DNA from: Endotrypanum monterogeii
Lineage: Eukaryota > Euglenozoa > Kinetoplastea > Trypanosomatida > Trypanosomatidae
Length of the DNA: 27,808 nt
Assembly (NCBI GenBank): GCA_000333855.2
Contig: CM007339.1
Location: 192,788 to 220,595 of the forward strand
Direction: 5' to 3'
Below the pieces are notes generated by a model, which saw only the letters and a program-made list of their open reading frames with translations, had not been told where the DNA came from and ran no database searches. How positions within the stretch are numbered: position 1 is the stretch's first letter; each line of letters begins with the position of its first letter. The position numbers and the translations under genes are program-made. Of the stretch, positions 26,990 to 27,808 are shown one piece after another.

Positions 26990-27808
26990 ATGTCCAGAAA
27001 CATTCATGTCCTCAGCGCGCTGCTTGCCCTCGCCACGTGCCTCACCGCGACGACGGTGTTGGCGCAGCAGTCGCTGGAGTGTCCGATGGTGTGGGAGAGT
27101 CCGTCACCAACCAACGATGTGCTGCAGTGCCTGTCAAACTCAGACCGTATTAAGTCACAGTGGCGCTACTATCTGTTTCCCGGCTTCGCTGCGCTTATCT
27201 TCCTCTTCACTGTCATTGGGCTGCCGATTATGTACCTCTGCTGCTGCTGCACCTGCGGCAAGGGCTGTGGGAAACCGAAAACAGCTGCGGAACGCGATGT
27301 CTCGCGCTGCTGTTTGTGGATGTGGATCGTGATTGCAGTTCTTCTGATGTGCGGTGTGTGTTGTGTGCTGGTACTTGGCGCCGACATTCTGGAGAAGACA
27401 GCTGTCAACATCATGAATGACGCTGAGTACAAGACACTGCACTTCTTCAACGAAACCCGAACGAATGTGACGGACCTGTTGACGAATCACAGCGCGGACC
27501 CGCCGACGCCGCCGCCGGTCGACTTCAGTGAATTTGACGTCGTGAACGATCAGCTTCATTCCTACATCGATACATTCCGTCAGGATTTTTTGGGGTATTT
27601 TCGCATCGCGACAATTGTAGTGTTCTGTGTCAGCGCTGTGGCATTTGTTCTGCTTCTGTTCATGGCGGTCTTCGCGTGCTGCCGTTGCGGCGGGTGTTGT
27701 CCGGTTGTATGGAGTTGCATCTACTTTGTGTTTGCACTGGTGTTTGCACTGCTCGCGGTGCTATTCACGCTCCTCGTGTACGTGATGTTCGCCGCCTGCG
27801 GTGAGGTG
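26990..27808 (+). CDS. Multipass Cys-rich membrane protein with prominin/tweety-like topology (3' end outside window)
   Basis: The frame is open for all 273 codons to the window edge, so the gene is partial. Residues 1-25 are a signal peptide, with likely cleavage after VLA25. TM1 is about 62-83 and TM2 about 109-130. Between them is a short cytosolic loop rich in Cys (CCCC at 84-87, then CGKGC and CC at 107-108), a likely palmitoylation region. The 131-205 loop carries three N-glycosylation sequons (N154, N159, N166) and a Pro-rich stretch, consistent with an outside or lumenal position. TM3 is about 206-229, followed by another Cys cluster (ACCRCGGCC), and TM4 is about 239-267. This order (N outside, Cys-rich loop after TM1, glycosylated loop after TM2) recalls prominins and tweety proteins, but I see no diagnostic motif and the TM2-TM3 loop is short. 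Function unknown. Confidence 0.85.
   Translation, partial: MSRNIHVLSALLALATCLTATTVLAQQSLECPMVWESPSPTNDVLQCLSNSDRIKSQWRYYLFPGFAALIFLFTVIGLPIMYLCCCCTCGKGCGKPKTAAERDVSRCCLWMWIVIAVLLMCGVCCVLVLGADILEKTAVNIMNDAEYKTLHFFNETRTNVTDLLTNHSADPPTPPPVDFSEFDVVNDQLHSYIDTFRQDFLGYFRIATIVVFCVSAVAFVLLLFMAVFACCRCGGCCPVVWSCIYFVFALVFALLAVLFTLLVYVMFAACGEV

Overview
This window looks like nuclear DNA from a trypanosomatid, most likely Leishmania or a close relative. Every convincing gene lies on the + strand and none has an intron. The genes are separated by 0.5-3 kb of low-complexity DNA rich in (TA)n, (TG)n and long polypyrimidine tracts. Most starts have a pyrimidine-rich tract and an AG a short way upstream, which is the layout of spliced-leader trans-splicing acceptors in a polycistronic unit. 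There is no strand switch, tRNA, rRNA, CRISPR array or recognisable transposon. Species is not assignable by eye.

Layout, left to right: (1) 374-1279, a UPF0193 (EVG1/C22orf23-like) protein. (2) 2575-4566 and 4517-7426, two overlapping frames that look like one long gene broken at a run of nine A (4543-4551). The first part has a SAM-like domain; the second ends in what I read as the SAP-like and SLX1-binding modules of SLX4. (3) 7973-9556, an IQ-motif (calmodulin-binding) protein. (4) A 2.9 kb gap with one possible 55-residue ORF (10836-11003). (5) 12450-15107, LRRC56/ODA8, an outer-dynein-arm transport factor. (6) A 2.85 kb gap ending in a perfect 14-bp inverted repeat between two TA arrays. 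(7) 17955-19160, methionine aminopeptidase 1 with all catalytic residues. (8) 20855-24949, a 1364-residue protein with an N-terminal SPATA4-type calponin-homology domain. (9) From 26990 to the window end, a 3'-truncated multipass membrane protein with prominin/tweety-like topology.

Several products belong to, or resemble, cilium/flagellum families: UPF0193, LRRC56, the SPATA4-type CH protein and possibly the IQ protein. Gene order in trypanosomatids seldom reflects function, so this is an observation and not evidence of an operon. MetAP1 (removal of the initiator methionine) and the SLX4 candidate (scaffold for DNA-junction nucleases) are housekeeping functions.

The most interesting points are the SLX4-like gene and its frame break, and the MetAP1 start region. 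The latter has no AG for 135 nt; the next AG lies inside codon 4, so splicing there would predict a shorter MetAP1 lacking the zinc finger. All family assignments come from reading motifs by eye; no database search was run.
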